A DNA stretch of 64,000 nt from Odobenus rosmarus divergens. Taxonomy: Eukaryota > Chordata > Mammalia > Carnivora > Odobenidae. The notes below the pieces were generated by a model. It had not been told where the DNA came from, searched no databases, and saw only the letters and a program-made list of their open reading frames with translations. Position numbers and translations under genes: made by a program. Location of the stretch: contig NW_004451013.1 of NCBI RefSeq assembly GCF_000321225.1, positions 232,821-296,820 of the forward strand, written 5' to 3'. Numbering within the stretch: position 1 is the first letter of the stretch; each line of letters opens with the position of its first letter. Below are positions 23,975 through 35,289 of this stretch, piece after piece.

Positions 23975-24190
23975 ATTTCTGTTTTTAGAGCAGTTTTAGG
24001 TTCACAGCAAAATTGATTGGAAAGAACAGAGTTCCACATACTTCCTGTTTCCTCATACCCACAATCTCCCCTACTATTTACATCCTGTACCATATGCTAC
24101 ATTTGTTACAACTGATGAACCTATATGGATACATTACCAGCCAGCCAAGGTCCATGGTTTGCTTTTCAGCAGGGCAAACACTTTCCTAAA
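23975..24190 (-). repeat. old L1 3'-UTR fragment, reverse
   Basis: Reverse-complement words of an L1M 3' UTR: 'gagcagttttaggttcacag', 'aaaattgattggaaagaaca', 'acatttgttacaactgatga', 'acctatatggatacattacc'. Diverged. Confidence 0.6.
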
Positions 24191-24199
24191 CAGATACAT

Positions 24200-24865
24200 T
24201 TAACATAGGTACATTCATACATACATATCTTTATTCTCATGATATCCAAAATTTTTAAAAATATTCCTTTAATTATAAAATTATAACAAAGACTGGACAG
24301 TGTTTTGATTACTCTGGAAAGATGTAGTTCAGTATAAACACAACTTTGGAAGTCATCCAGAGGTTGTAGCAATATCTTCTAAATAGTTAGATGTTCTTTC
24401 ATTAAAGGTACCAGGTACTCTTAAAAGGACCTGGTGACGAGTACAGTACAAATCCTAGACAGGGAGTTGAGAGGGTATATTCTCCAGATTGAAGATTGAA
24501 GTGGTCCTTACTCTCTTTTACCTTATCTCTTGCAATGGAGCATAGCCCGAGTGGTGCTGGGAAGGGGGATCTGGAAACCGTGCCTTATGTGTGATGAAAC
24601 TTCCTGAAACAACTACTGTTTGCTTGTGTTCTGATTCCCTGCTCATATTATTTAAAGCTATGTTAACTGGTATTGGGTGATATTTTGTGTCAGAAATCTT
24701 TTAGTTAATTCCTAATCTAGGACCAACTGATACTGACCCTGTGGCCATGTAGCGGGCCCTTGAGTCTAATTAACTCAGGTGGACCTTACAAAAATGGTTT
24801 TGTGAACCTTCCAAGGGAGAGCCAGACCCTGAATTATGATGCGACCTGACCCTATATGATAGACG
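24200..24865. other. unassigned DNA
   Basis: No named feature. The portion directly left of the MaLR LTR (24720-24865) could be retroviral or unique sequence; I cannot tell. Confidence 0.45.
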
Positions 24866-24868
24866 GAG

Positions 24869-25217
24869 TGTGCCCCGTCCCCCTCACCATGCATGTTGAA
24901 ATTTTAATGTCCAGTGTGACGGTATTAGGAAATGGGGCCTCTGGGAGGTGATTAGGCCATTAGTGGGGAACCTTCATGAATAGGAGTAGTGTCCTTATAA
25001 AGAGACCTCAGAGCTCTCTTTCCCTGTCTTCTGTGTGACAGCACAGCAGGGAAGCAGCCGTCTGCAAACCAGAAAGCAGATCCTCACTACACACCAAATG
25101 TACTGGTGCTTCGACTCCGGACTTTCCGGCCTCCAGAACTGGGAGAAATAAATGTTTATTGTCAAAGCCACCAGCCTATGGCATTTTTGTTCCAGCAGTC
25201 CCACAAAACTAAGACTT
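24869..25217 (+). mobile_element. ERVL-MaLR solo LTR, forward
   Basis: Forward MaLR LTR wording: 'ggaaatggggcctctgggag', 'gtgattaggccattag', 'catgaataggagtagtgtcc', 'ttataaagagacctcagagc', 'cggcctccagaactgggaga', 'aataaatgtttattgtcaaa' and 'ccacaaaactaagac'. The AATAAA is the LTR polyadenylation signal. No internal gene sequence flanks it. Old. Confidence 0.8.
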
Positions 25218-25264
25218 TCTGCTTGCATGAACAACCAGTATTTCTAGATCAAATTTCTATTTTT

Positions 25265-25434
25265 TTAAAGATTTTATTTATTTATTAGAGAGAGAGAGAG
25301 AGCATGAGAGAGGAGAGGGTCAGAGGGGGGAGCCCGATGTGGGGCTCTACGTGGGGCTCGATCCCGGGACTCCAGGATCGTGACCTGAGCCGAAGGCAGT
25401 CGCTTAATCAACTGAGCCACCCAGGTGCCCCCAC
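25265..25434 (-). mobile_element. CAN SINE, reverse, internally rearranged
   Basis: Ends are typical ('ttaaagattttatttattta' on the left, 'actgagccacccaggtgccc' on the right) and a 14-bp duplication AAATTTCTATTTTT flanks it (25251-25264, 25435-25448). The middle is odd: the 'gcagactccctgctgagcag' block is gone, and a 'gtggggctc' word occurs twice in a row (about 25339-25360). Confidence 0.93.
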
Positions 25435-25534
25435 AAATTTCTATTTTTAAAAAACCTTAAACTGCAACCTTCATCAGAGCATACATAACTTCTCCCATGG
25501 CTCAATGGATGTCTTATAAATGTAGTAACACAAT

Positions 25535-25770
25535 GTACACTAGTGATTAAGCAAATAGGTTTGGAACCCCATACATCTGGGCTTTAATCCGAGCTTTTCT
25601 ATTAACTGTGCTGGGGAAAATTGCTGAAAACACTCTGGTTCTCAATTTAGCCATAGGATGACTTCTACTTGATAGATTATGATGTAAATAAGTTATTTGT
25701 AGACTAAATGAAAGCATGAATACCACCTTGCATAGTTAATATTAAAAAGTGGATACTCCATAAAAGTTAT
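25535..25770 (+). repeat. MIR SINE, sense
   Basis: Sense MIR order: 'actagtgattaagcaaatag' head, 'catctgggctttaatccgag', 'tggttctcaatttagccata', 'actaaatgaaagcatgaata'. Old and diverged. Confidence 0.6.
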
Positions 25771-25774
25771 TTTC

Positions 25775-26445
25775 CCTTTATTCCATCATTTAGGCTATTA
25801 ATTTATTTTTTTAATAATTATGCTTTTAGTGCAATGAAAGAGAGCTCTGTGGGCAGTGCATTTCTGAGCATTTCTATATCATATCTACAAACTATAAATA
25901 ATGATGATATAGAATGGCTCAATATGATGTCACAAGGGGATGTCTTGCTATCTTAATCTTACTACTGCAATTACCTCAGTCACTTGAAAACCAAACTGGG
26001 TAAATTCCATAGCGCCTCTATTTTACGACAGATTTCAAGACAGATTGCGCTTCAAAAATGAATGGGGTGATTTTACTGCCTTTCATGCAATTTCGACAAT
26101 CAATATAAAGCACTATAATTTTTCAAACTGTATGTATTTGCTCTTGATGGTATTTTCAAAAATTTCCAAGTTGCCTTTCTGTATATTCAGAACACGATTT
26201 GATTTTTGATACAAGATGTAAATTCTTCCATTTTGGCCCCCAGGATACTGAAAATTGACAGGTATGACAAGCTGTGCTGCCAGAGACTTGGAGAGTTTAA
26301 ATGAAAGAGCAAAGTTATTTTTTGGTCAGTTGCCATTATAGTCCATCTCTATAACTGAATTAATCCCCCAAAAGATCATAGTTTTGATTTTGCATGGAAA
26401 ATTTTAAAAGTCGATAACTTTGTACATAGCACTTCTTTCCATTTC
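25775..26445. other. unassigned DNA
   Basis: Nothing recognised beyond a few short A/T-rich words. Confidence 0.5.
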
Positions 26446-26449
26446 ATCT

Positions 26450-26930
26450 GTGTTCTTTTAAAAAAATTTTTATTATGGAAATTTTAAACATAAAAAATAG
26501 AAAGAATAGTCTGATGAATCCCCAAGTACTATCACTGAGCTTCAACAAATATCATTTTACTATTTCATTTTATCTCTCTTTTCTACTTTTTTTCCCCTTC
26601 CTTGAGTATTTTAAACAAATCCTAGATATTAGGTCTCATATCATTTTAACCATAAACACTTTAGTACCTTATCTCTAATAAGTAAGGATTTTAAAAAACA
26701 ATCATGGTGCCATTTTCATGAACTAAGAAAATTAAAAATTATTTATATCCTCCAATATCCAGTCTGTGTTTATATTTTTCATATTGTCCCCAAATAGCCT
26801 GTTTTATTGTTTTTGTTCAAAGGGATAGCAAAACAAGATTTACACATTGTATTTGGTGTCTGTCTCATAAGCTTCATAAACTATAACCTCTTCATTTTTA
26901 TTTTTAAATTAAATATATTTTTTTCTATCT
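26450..26930. repeat. diverged interspersed repeat, probably L1M 3' end
   Basis: Words such as 'tattatggaaattttaaaca', 'cactgagcttcaacaaatat', 'aaacaaatcctagatattag' and 'tccaatatccagtctgtgtt' belong to a common mammalian interspersed repeat. A second copy of its first part lies at about 58290-58450. I believe it is an L1M-type 3' end but cannot name it. Confidence 0.4.
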
Positions 26931-27044
26931 TCAAATTATCTCTCCCTGTAGAAAGTAAGTAAAAATCTTCTAAGGATTATTTTTTCCACAAGTAATCTGT
27001 GATTAATTGGAACAGAAAATATTAGGATTTTTTTTGTAAGATAA

Positions 27045-27277
27045 AACTCATTCATTTATTCCAAAGGTAGTTTGGGGCTTCCTATGTGCCAGGTAGTGTG
27101 CAATGTAACTAGGATAGGATGCTGAACAAAACAGGTACAATTACAGCTCTTCTGAAGTTAAGTGCTGAGTGGGAAAGAAAGACATGGAGTCAGATGTTAA
27201 TATGCAGTGTGCAATAGAAATGCAGGGCACTGTGGGAACAAAGGAGGGAGAACCTGCTCCAGTCTAAGAGTGGGGGG
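27045..27277 (-). repeat. L2 LINE fragment, antisense
   Basis: Reversed L2 3' end: 'ttcctatgtgccaggtagtg', 'gctgaacaaaacaggtacaa', 'ttacagctcttctgaagtta', then the internal AG-rich part. Cut on its right by the MaLR LTR. Confidence 0.7.
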
Positions 27278-27670
27278 TGTTTGGGTTGAATCATGTCCCC
27301 CCCCCAAATTCATGTGTTGCAGCCCCAACCTCTGATGTGACTGTAATTGGAGAGAGAGCTTTTAAGGATGTAAGGTTAAATAAGGTCTAAGTTTGGGGCC
27401 CTTACCTATAGGACCGATTTTCCTGCAAGAAGAGGAAGAGATATCAGTGCTTGCTCACTCCCTGTGAGTGTGTGCAGAGAAAAGGTCCTGTGAGGACACA
27501 GCAAGAAGATACCATCTACCTACCGAAGGGAGGTTCCTCACCATAAGGGAACCCTGCTGGCACCTTGAGCTTGGACCTCCACCTTCCAGAACTGTGAGAA
27601 AATGATTTTCTGTTGTCTAAACCACCCAGTGTGGGCTATTTTATTATGGCAGCTTGAGCAGAATAATACA
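27278..27670 (+). mobile_element. ERVL-MaLR-type solo LTR, forward
   Basis: Forward wording: 'aaattcatgtgttgcagccc', 'caacctctgatgtgactgta', 'tgaggacacagcaagaagat', 'ttccagaactgtgagaaaat', 'ttgtctaaaccacccagtgt', 'gagcagaataataca'. Starts TGT and ends CA. No retroviral internal region adjoins it. It lies between two L2 pieces in the same orientation, but the right piece restarts at the L2 3' end, so these look like two L2 copies rather than one split copy. Confidence 0.75.
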
Positions 27671-27739
27671 AGGAGTAAGAGTTGGAAAGGAGCAGTGGAG
27701 GTCCTTTCTCACCTCTCAACCCCAACGTGTGTGAGGTCT

Positions 27740-28370
27740 GAGATAATTCCTTAATTCATTCATCAACAGTACTGATCATGAATCTACTATACCAAGGGCT
27801 AAGCTAGGGCGTGTGTTGGTGGGACAGATCACACATATATCCTGCCCTCATGGGATGTGTAATCTGGTGGGCCATATAGACCTTAAGCACATGGTATCAG
27901 CTATAAATTCATCATTACAGATTACATTGAATCCAGTGAAGGGGAAGGGCAGAGTCCTAGGACAGAAATAATGGGTTGTTGTGTGGGTAGGAGGGTGTGT
28001 TTGGTGGGGAGGGATGGGGAGTATTCACAAGGCTGAGGGAACGCCTCCAAGAGGGGCATTTAACATAGAGCTTGAAAAAAGAGTGGGAATTCAGGGAAGG
28101 TTCAGAGAAAGAGTATTTCAAGCCTGAGGACAGAATAGACTTTGATACATTTGAGAAACAGACAGAAGGGATGTGTGGAGAGTGTAACAACAAGAGAACA
28201 AAGAGCTAGGAGGTGATGCTGGAAGGAGGGGAGACCCAGACCCTGCAAGTCCTAGGCAGTCATGCTTCCAATGTGACAGACGATCCAGTGTGAGACACTG
28301 AAGGGTGGAGAGCAGGAAACTGCCTCTCTAATGCAGGAATTAAGAAAATCCCTCAGGCAGCTCAATGGAG
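27740..28370 (-). repeat. L2 LINE fragment, antisense
   Basis: Starts again with the reversed L2 3' end ('aattcattcatcaacagtac', 'cctgccctcatgggatgtgt') and continues into the purine-rich part ('gcctccaagaggggcattta', 'acatagagcttgaaaaaag', 'aggtgatgctggaagg'). Moderately preserved. Confidence 0.65.
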
Positions 28371-28662
28371 AACGATGTCCAAGCATGCACAAGAAAGCAC
28401 AAGATTATAGGAATGAATACAGAGGGCAGGGTAAATGACTTAGAGCAGCCCACATCTTGGCAGAAACTGAGGACAAAAGATTCATATTTTGTTCAGCATT
28501 GTCTCTAGCACATCTGTACCCAAGCACTTAAAACATGGCTAGAGAAAGACCATCCTGACTGTTCCCACTTTATATTTATGATTATAACCTCAAGTCAGCC
28601 TTTAGAGCTTCCTGCAAAGTCAACTGCCTTTCTCTGGTCATTAGCTTTTCACTCTCCTGGTT

Positions 28663-28890
28663 CAGGGATCTGCAAACTATTTCCTGTGAGCCAAGACCAA
28701 CTCTACCTGATTTTGAAAATAAAATTTTATTGAAACACAGCCATGCTTATTTGGTTTTGGCTTTCTGTGGCTGCGTTTACATGACAACACAGACATTGAG
28801 TTGAGTAGCTGTGACGGACACAATCATTCACAAAACCTAGAACAGTTAATATCTGGCTCTTTGTGACAAAAGTTTGCTGATCTTTGTCTT
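28663..28890. mobile_element. short nonautonomous DNA transposon (MER-type)
   Basis: Ends form imperfect inverted repeats: 'cagggatctgcaaactattt' on the left against the reverse complement of 'aaaagtttgctgatctttgt' on the right. The body ('ataaaattttattgaaacac', 'agccatgcttat', 'gttgagtagctgtgacgg') is a familiar mammalian MER element, probably hAT type. Subfamily not named. It sits beside or within the L2 remnant. Confidence 0.55.
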
Positions 28891-29396
28891 AGATGGCTAT
28901 TAGGTACATTCTTCTCTGTCTGCAAAGATTTAACCCTCTTTCCCAATCTTTACTTTCAGTTGAAAGCCTTCCTTTTTATTTCAAAATGAGATTGGAGAAA
29001 TGCTTAGGAAAAATGTCACATTCTTCCAACACCAAGTATATATCTTCTTTCAGCCACTATCCAACTTCCCCATTTTCTGTTTTCCTTTGATCTTGTCCAC
29101 CTTCACGAGCATTTGAAGGAGTTATCTACATTTACTATCTATGTTTCTATTTCTTCCATTTTGTAACTAGGTATTTTAATAAGAATGTTCTTGTCAAGGT
29201 CAGTAATGACTTGTTTGCCACCCAATTTATTGGTCAATTCCAACTTGCCTTGTAAATACCATTTGACAAGATTCGTCATCTCCTCTCTCTTGAAGACCTT
29301 TCTTACAGTTTTGAAATCTGTTGATTATTCTCTTACTTCACTGTCTTCTGATTTTCTTTGTCCTTTTCCAGAACTTATTTTTCTTCCCCCCACTTT

Positions 29397-29584
29397 TTTA
29401 AAGATTTTATTTATTTATTTCAGAGAGAGTGAGAGAGAGAGAGAGCACAAGTGAGGGGAGAGGCAGAGGGAGAAACAGACTCCCCATTGAGCGGGGAGTC
29501 CAATGCGGGGCTCCATCCCAGGACCCTGAGATCATGACCTGAGCTGAAGGCAGATGATTAACTGACTGAGCCACCCAGGCGTCC
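29397..29584 (-). mobile_element. CAN SINE, reverse
   Basis: 'ttaaagattttatttattta', GA-rich tract, 'cagactccccattgagcggg', 'gatcatgacctgagctgaag', 'actgagccacccaggcgtcc'. The flanking 'ttcttcccc' and 'ctcttccca' are a degraded or approximate target duplication. Confidence 0.92.
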
Positions 29585-29708
29585 CTCTTCCCATCTTCTG
29601 TACATCATTGTTCCAAGACTTATTTCTCCGTCCTCCCCTCTCTATACACACAATGTTAGTGCTCTTACCTACTTTCTTATGGGAAGTGCCATCTCTGTAC
29701 TGATGATT

Positions 29709-29905
29709 TTTTTTTTTTAGAGATTTTATTTATTTATTTATTTGACAGAGAGAGAGCAAGAGAGGGAACACAAGCAGGGGGAGTGGGAGAGGGAGAAGCA
29801 GGCTTCCCACCAAGCAGGATCCTGATGCGGGGCTCGATCCCAGGACCCTGGGACCATGACCTGAGCTGAAGGCAGACACTTAATGACTGAGCCACCTGGG
29901 CACCC
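29709..29905 (-). mobile_element. CAN SINE, reverse
   Basis: Complete reversed copy with 'agcaggcttcccaccaagca' and 'ccatgacctgagctgaaggc'. Exact 16-bp duplication CTCTGTACTGATGATT at 29693-29708 and 29906-29921. Confidence 0.96.
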
Positions 29906-30364
29906 CTCTGTACTGATGATTCTTATATTAACTTCTTTGAATTCCAGATTTATATTTCTGTACCAACCTGTCTAGTTGACATTATAAATTAAATTTTTTA
30001 CAAATACAAATTTTTAATTTCCTTCTAAAAATCTACTGCTCCTTATTGTGGTGAAAGGCACCACCAATCTTCTAGTTGCTTGGACTAAAAGCTGTAGTTT
30101 TTTTGGGGAGGGTGGTGGTTCTTCTTTTCTTTTGTATCCTAAACTCAATTCATTAAAATATCCTAACAGATTTGTCCAAAATGTATCTAGTATTCAGCCA
30201 CTTCCTGATACATCTACTTCTATCACTTTATGCAATCCAACATTATCTCTTATCTGGATTGTTAAAATATCCTCTGAGATGGTCTCTTTGCCACCAATCT
30301 TGTCTCTCTGTCCTCTCTTCTCCACACAGCTGCCAGAGTGATACTATTTAAATACTCAAAACTC

Positions 30365-30562
30365 GGGGTGCCTGGGTGGCTCAGTCGTTAAGCATCTGCT
30401 TCAGCTCAGGTCATGATACCAGGGTCCTGGAAGCCAGCCCCGCACTGGGCTCCCTGCTCTGCAGGAGGCCTGCTTCTCCCTCTCCCATTCCCCCTGCTTG
30501 TGTTCCCTCTCTCGCTGTGTCTCTCTCTGTCAAATAAATAAATAAAATCTTTAAAAAAATAT
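30365..30562 (+). mobile_element. CAN SINE, forward
   Basis: Complete forward copy: head 'ggggtgcctgggtggctcag', 'gtcatgataccagggtcctg', 'ctgcttgtgttccctctctc', tail 'aaataaataaataaaatctt'. Exact 15-bp duplication AAATACTCAAAACTC at 30350-30364 and 30563-30577. Confidence 0.96.
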
Positions 30563-30962
30563 AAATACTCAAAACTCTCCAGAGACTCCATGGGCACCCA
30601 CCCATATTAACACCAAATCCTTCCCTTGTACAATCCAGTCACAACAGGAAACAAATGGCATATTCGAATTCACCGTTTTTGGAGATAATCAAGGGTCTGT
30701 TCACAAAGCTATGGGCAAGGTAAAAGAGGAACCTCAAGGACTAGTGGGCATAGTACAGGACCACGGGATCAGTGACAATAGAGGCCATTACCATCTCTTG
30801 GCCTGAAGGGCTGACAGAAGGAAGCTATTTCGGGAACTCAGAGAGTCCCTTTTCATAAAAGGAAAAAAACAAAAAATTAATAAATTAGAAAACAGAAAAA
30901 AATGGGAAAAATGCTAAATATATTCTAAAGGTAGCCCTTTGAAAAAGTAAAATAAATAGTAA

Positions 30963-32930
30963 CTGCCCGAAAGACTCCACCAAAAAATTACTACAATTGA
31001 TACAGGAATTCAGGATGTTGCAGGCTATAAAATCAACTCACAGAAGTCTGTTGCATTTCCATACACCAATAGTGAAGCAGCAGAAAGAGAAATCAAGGAA
31101 TCAATCACATTTACAATTGCACCAAAAAACATAAGATACCTAGGAATAAACCTAACCAAAGAGGCAAAGGATCTGTACTCAGAAAACTATAGAACACGCA
31201 TGAAAGAAATTGAGGAAGACACAAAGAAATGGAAAAACATTCCATGCTCATGGATTGGAAGAACAAATATTGTGAAAATGTCTATGCTACCTAGAGCAAT
31301 CTACACATTCAGTGTAATCCCTCTCCAAACACCATCAACTTTTTTCACAGAGGTGGAACAAACAATCACCAAATTTGTATGGAACCAGAAAAGACCCCGA
31401 ATAGCCAAAGGAATGTTGAAAAAGAAAACCAGAACTTGTGACATCACCATACTGGACTTTAAGCTCTATTACAAATCTGTAATCATCAAGATAGTATGGT
31501 ACTGGCACAAAAACAGACACATAGATCAATGGAACAGAATAGAGAACTCAGAAATGGACTCTCAACTCTATGGTCAACTAATCTTTGATAAAGCAGGAAA
31601 TGGAATCCAATGGAAAAAAGACAGTCTTTTCAACAAATGGTGTTGGGAAAACTGGACAGCCACATGCAGAAGAATGAAACTGGATCATTTCCTTATGCCA
31701 TACACAAAAATAGACTCAAAATGGATGAAAGACCTCAATGTGAGACAGGAATCCATCAAAATCCTACAAGAGAACAGAGGCAGCAATCTCTTTGACATGG
31801 GCCAAGGCAACTTCTTACTAGATACGTCTCCTGAGGCAAAGGAAACCAAAGCAAAAGTGAATTATTGGGACATCATCAAGATGAAAAAGCCCTGCACAGA
31901 GAAGGAAACAATCAACAAAACTAAAGGCAATCTTTGGAGTAGGAGAAGATATTTGCAAATGACATATCTGATAAAGGGTTAGTATCTAAAATATATAAAG
32001 AACCTAACAAAATCAACACCCAAAAAACACAAAAAAATCCAGTTAAAAATGGGCAGAAGACATGAACAGACATTTCTCCAAAGACATCCAGATGACTGAC
32101 AGACACATGAAACAATGCTCAACATCACTCACCATCAGGGAAATACAAATCAAAACTACAATGAGCTATCAACTCACACCTGTCAGAATGGCTAAAATTA
32201 ACAACAGAGGAAACAACAGGTGTTGGTGAGGATGTAGAAGAAGTTGAACACTCTTACACTTTTGGTGGGAATGCAAACTGGTGCAGCTATTCTGGAACAT
32301 AGTACGGAGGTTCCTCAAAAAGTTAAAAATAGAACTACCCTATGTCCCAGTAATTGCACTACTAGGTATTTACCCAAAGGATACAAAAATACTGATTCAG
32401 AGGGTTACACGCACGCTGATGTTTATAGCAGTATTATCAACAGTAGCCAAATTAGGGAAAGAGCCCAAATGTCCATCAACTGATGAATAAGATGTGGTAT
32501 ATATATATATACACACAATGGAATAGTACTCGTCCATAAAAAAGAATGAAAACTTGCCATTTGCAATGACATGGATAGAGCTAGAGAGTATTATGCTAAG
32601 CAAAATAAGTGAGGTAGAGAAAGACAAATACGACAGGATTTCACTTATATGTGGAGTTTAAGAAACAAAACAGATGAACGTATGGGGGAAAAAGGAGAGG
32701 CAAACAAGGAAACAGACTCTTAACTATAGAAGAAACTGCAGGTTGCTGGAGGAGAGCTGGGCAGGGGGATGGGTTAAATGGGCTATGGGTATTAAGGAGG
32801 GCACTTGTGATGGGCACTGGGTGCTGTATGTAAGTGATGAATCACTAAATTCTACACCTGAAACTAATATTATACTGTATGTTAAACTGGAATTTAAATA
32901 AAAACTTAAAAAAGAAGAAAAAAGGAGAGT
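30963..32930 (+). mobile_element. 5'-truncated L1 with ORF2 3' half
   Basis: Begins inside ORF2 a little downstream of the RT active site ('aaagactccaccaaaaaatt') and runs to a 3' UTR ending 'ctgtatgttaaactggaatt' and an A-rich tail. It is better preserved than the 13.8-kb copy: a 260-codon open stretch covers the ORF2 thumb/C-terminal segment. A frameshift near its left end and stops after 31982 break it. I see no clear target duplication, so the left border could be a later break rather than the integration point. Confidence 0.9.
31200..31982 (+). pseudogene. L1 ORF2p C-terminal fragment, 260 codons open
   Basis: The predicted peptide is plainly L1 ORF2p downstream of the reverse-transcriptase active site: it opens with the [15 protein letters not shown] stretch and includes [10 protein letters not shown], an [14 protein letters not shown] stretch, [18 protein letters not shown] and [20 protein letters not shown]. 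The frame is open well upstream of the ATG too, to about 31018, so the ATG is merely internal. It lacks the endonuclease, the RT active site and the C-terminal cysteine motif, so it has no activity by itself. Not a host gene. Confidence 0.9.
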
Positions 32931-32939
32931 ATTTAGGAT

Positions 32940-34375
32940 TGGTATAGAGGTAAAAAGTCTTTTACTTTTCATTTTCATTTTTTAAAGATTTTAAATTTAA
33001 TAACCATATGCATATTTTATTATCTAAAAGCCATAAACTCAAATGATGTCCTCAAATATAGTAAGTGAAAAATGTATTCTATATTAACTTAATTTTTTAA
33101 AAACTAATTATGTGAATGATATTGTGTGAATTTACATAGTTATAGAGTTTTGGAATGACACATATAAAGATTTAAAAATACATTTAAATAAAAAAGCTTA
33201 ATGTGACCAATTTCTAGACAAATTTATAGAAATTTAGGTAGGTAAGGAAATAATTATTAACATGCCTTTGTGAGAAAACTGCTGGTAGCTCTAAGTTGCT
33301 GATGATGGAAATTCATAGAGTGGTTGGTGGAAAAATATTTAATTTACATTTAATTTTTGAGAAAAAACTTAAGAAATATATACAACACTTATCGTGGCTA
33401 CAGTTGATGTTTACATTTAGAGTACTGCAAAGTTCCACTGGTTCAGCACCGACACCTCACCTCAGCCTATCACTGACATCAACCAGACCTAGTCCTGCTA
33501 CCAGGAAATAGGATATTTAGCAGTTAGTAATAAGTGGAGTATTGTCAGAAAAAAAGAAATTACTATTAGAAAATGGTAAAAAAAATCATAGATGGCATAG
33601 TGGTACAATAGTATGGACACAATTTTTGTTGAGAACTCTAAGTGAATATCTACTAAACTGTTTGGGAATCTAGACTCTTCTGACCATGATAAATGGGAAG
33701 GGGATTTTAAGTGGCCTTTGAGGTTCTGCTTGAGCAGTTTGACTATGAACTCAATGAACAATTTCAGTTCCTCTTATAGTGATGATGTAAGAGAAGAAGT
33801 AAAAGCAATCCAAATGAAGGAGAATATTAACGCTAGAGGTAATCTCCAAAGACCCAAACTTGGTCTGACCTACTTCATGTGGTGGACTTATGGCTGCTAT
33901 AGAAATATTGAACCCTTCAAAGATTTACTGAAGGATCTATTCTAGTAGAGATATATCTGTATATAGATAGAGGTACAGAGAGATATGAAACATATTCTTT
34001 TCATAAAGCGCTATTAATCTGTGATCCTCCATATTTACCCAAGTCAAGTCATCTTTTATGATGAAGAAATTGAGGGGGCTATTTTCATACACTTGTCCAC
34101 AGAATTTAGAGTGAAGATATATTCTCATGTAAGATGGGGAACATTAATATCAGCATGTAATGAGAATATAATTCTCTGTTGAACATATATGTAGTATGAA
34201 TTCTTGAAATGCAAAACCAGGAAACTATATTAATTATGTTAAATATCAAGTAGCACTGAAGTGTTTGCTTTGGTATCTGTTTGTTTTCTGCATATGAAAT
34301 GAGTTGATTAACTAATCTGAGGTTACATGGTTTTGGTACAATTGAACTGATCTTGGAATGAACTGCTGTGCATTC
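32940..34375. other. unassigned DNA
   Basis: No gene or named repeat seen. Frames up to 122 codons on the minus strand (34106-34474) run into a SINE and are not supported. Confidence 0.5.
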
Positions 34376-34391
34376 AAAATTATGCTCTATT

Positions 34392-34588
34392 GGGGCGCTT
34401 GGGTGGCCCAGTTGGTTAAGTGTCTGCCTTCGGCTCAGGTCATGATCCCAGGGTCCTGGAATGGAGTCCCACATCGGGCTCCCTGCTCAGCGGGAAGCCT
34501 GCTTCTCCCTCTTCCACTCCCACTACTTGTGTTCCCTCTCTCACTGTCTCTCTCTGTGTCAATTAAATAAATAAATAAAATATTTAAA
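34392..34588 (+). mobile_element. CAN SINE, forward
   Basis: Head 'ggggcgcttgggtggcccag', 'tcatgatcccagggtcctgg', 'ctccctgctcagcgggaagc', tail 'aaataaataaataaaatatt'. Exact 16-bp duplication AAAATTATGCTCTATT at 34376-34391 and 34589-34604. Confidence 0.96.
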
Positions 34589-34609
34589 AAAATTATGCTC
34601 TATTATTTC

Positions 34610-35040
34610 CCTGAGTGCAAAGCAGAAGAGATCCCTCCAGTCCAAGTTTGGCTTGAGCTGAGAATTATCTGGCAAAAGTTTGAAATGGAATTTAGGCTAC
34701 TGCATAAAACAAAAAACAAAAAACAAAACCCGCAAAAACCAGTCTTAGTTACATTCTGCATGAGTAAGCAAAACATATGATGAAAGTTAATTATTTCTCC
34801 AAAGCTTGAAAAAGTTGTAGAAGGAAGGTAATTTCAGCTCTCAAATGGATATATTTTCTTAACCTAATGAGACTGGATTTTAGATCTGGGCCAGTGATTT
34901 CTACTTTACTTTTCATTTACATCTCAGTTTTTCCAAGTATTGTAGTGGCAGTCTACCAGAAATATCCTTTCTTATTTAGAACTATAAATTGTCCCTTTCC
35001 GGAAGTTAAGTTCTAAAAAATAAAATACAATTCCAGAATT
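34610..35040. other. unassigned DNA
   Basis: Nothing recognised. A short CAAAAAA-type run near 34709-34735. Confidence 0.5.
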
Positions 35041-35063
35041 ACAGGCATGTTCAATTCTATTTA

Positions 35064-35267
35064 TTTATTTATTTATTTATTTAAAGATTTTATTTATTTA
35101 TTTGAGAGAGAGAATGAGAGACAGAGAGCACGAGAGGGAAGAGGGTCAGAGGGAGAAGCAGACTCCCTGCTGAGCAGAGAGCCCGATGCGGGACTTGATC
35201 CCGGGACTCCAGGATCATGACCTGAGCCGAAGGCAGTCGCTTAACCAACTGAGCCACCCAGGTGCCC
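35064..35267 (-). mobile_element. CAN SINE, reverse
   Basis: Complete reversed copy with a TTTA-repeat at the left end, 'gcagactccctgctgagcag' and 'gatcatgacctgagccgaag'. Exact 18-bp duplication CATGTTCAATTCTATTTA at 35046-35063 and 35268-35285. Confidence 0.97.
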
Positions 35268-35289
35268 CATGTTCAATTCTATTTAATGA

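Larger units (their letters stand above)
28895..30700 (+). pseudogene. L2 ORF2 remnant, sense, pierced by SINEs
   Basis: Diverged L2 reverse-transcriptase ORF in sense orientation. Recognisable stretches: 'cttgtcaaggtcagtaatga' (29191-29210), 'tggtcaattccaacttgcct', 'atttgacaagattcgtcatc', 'aattccagatttatatttct', 'cttatctggattgttaaaat' and 'cacacagctgccagagtgat' (just before 30341). Three CAN SINEs interrupt it (29397, 29709, 30365). Many stops; no protein. Order of segments still follows the L2 ORF, so the copy was once long. Confidence 0.7.

Noticed and set aside
31200..31982. 260-codon ORF as a host gene
   Set aside because: The peptide is L1 ORF2p and the flanks are L1 on both sides.
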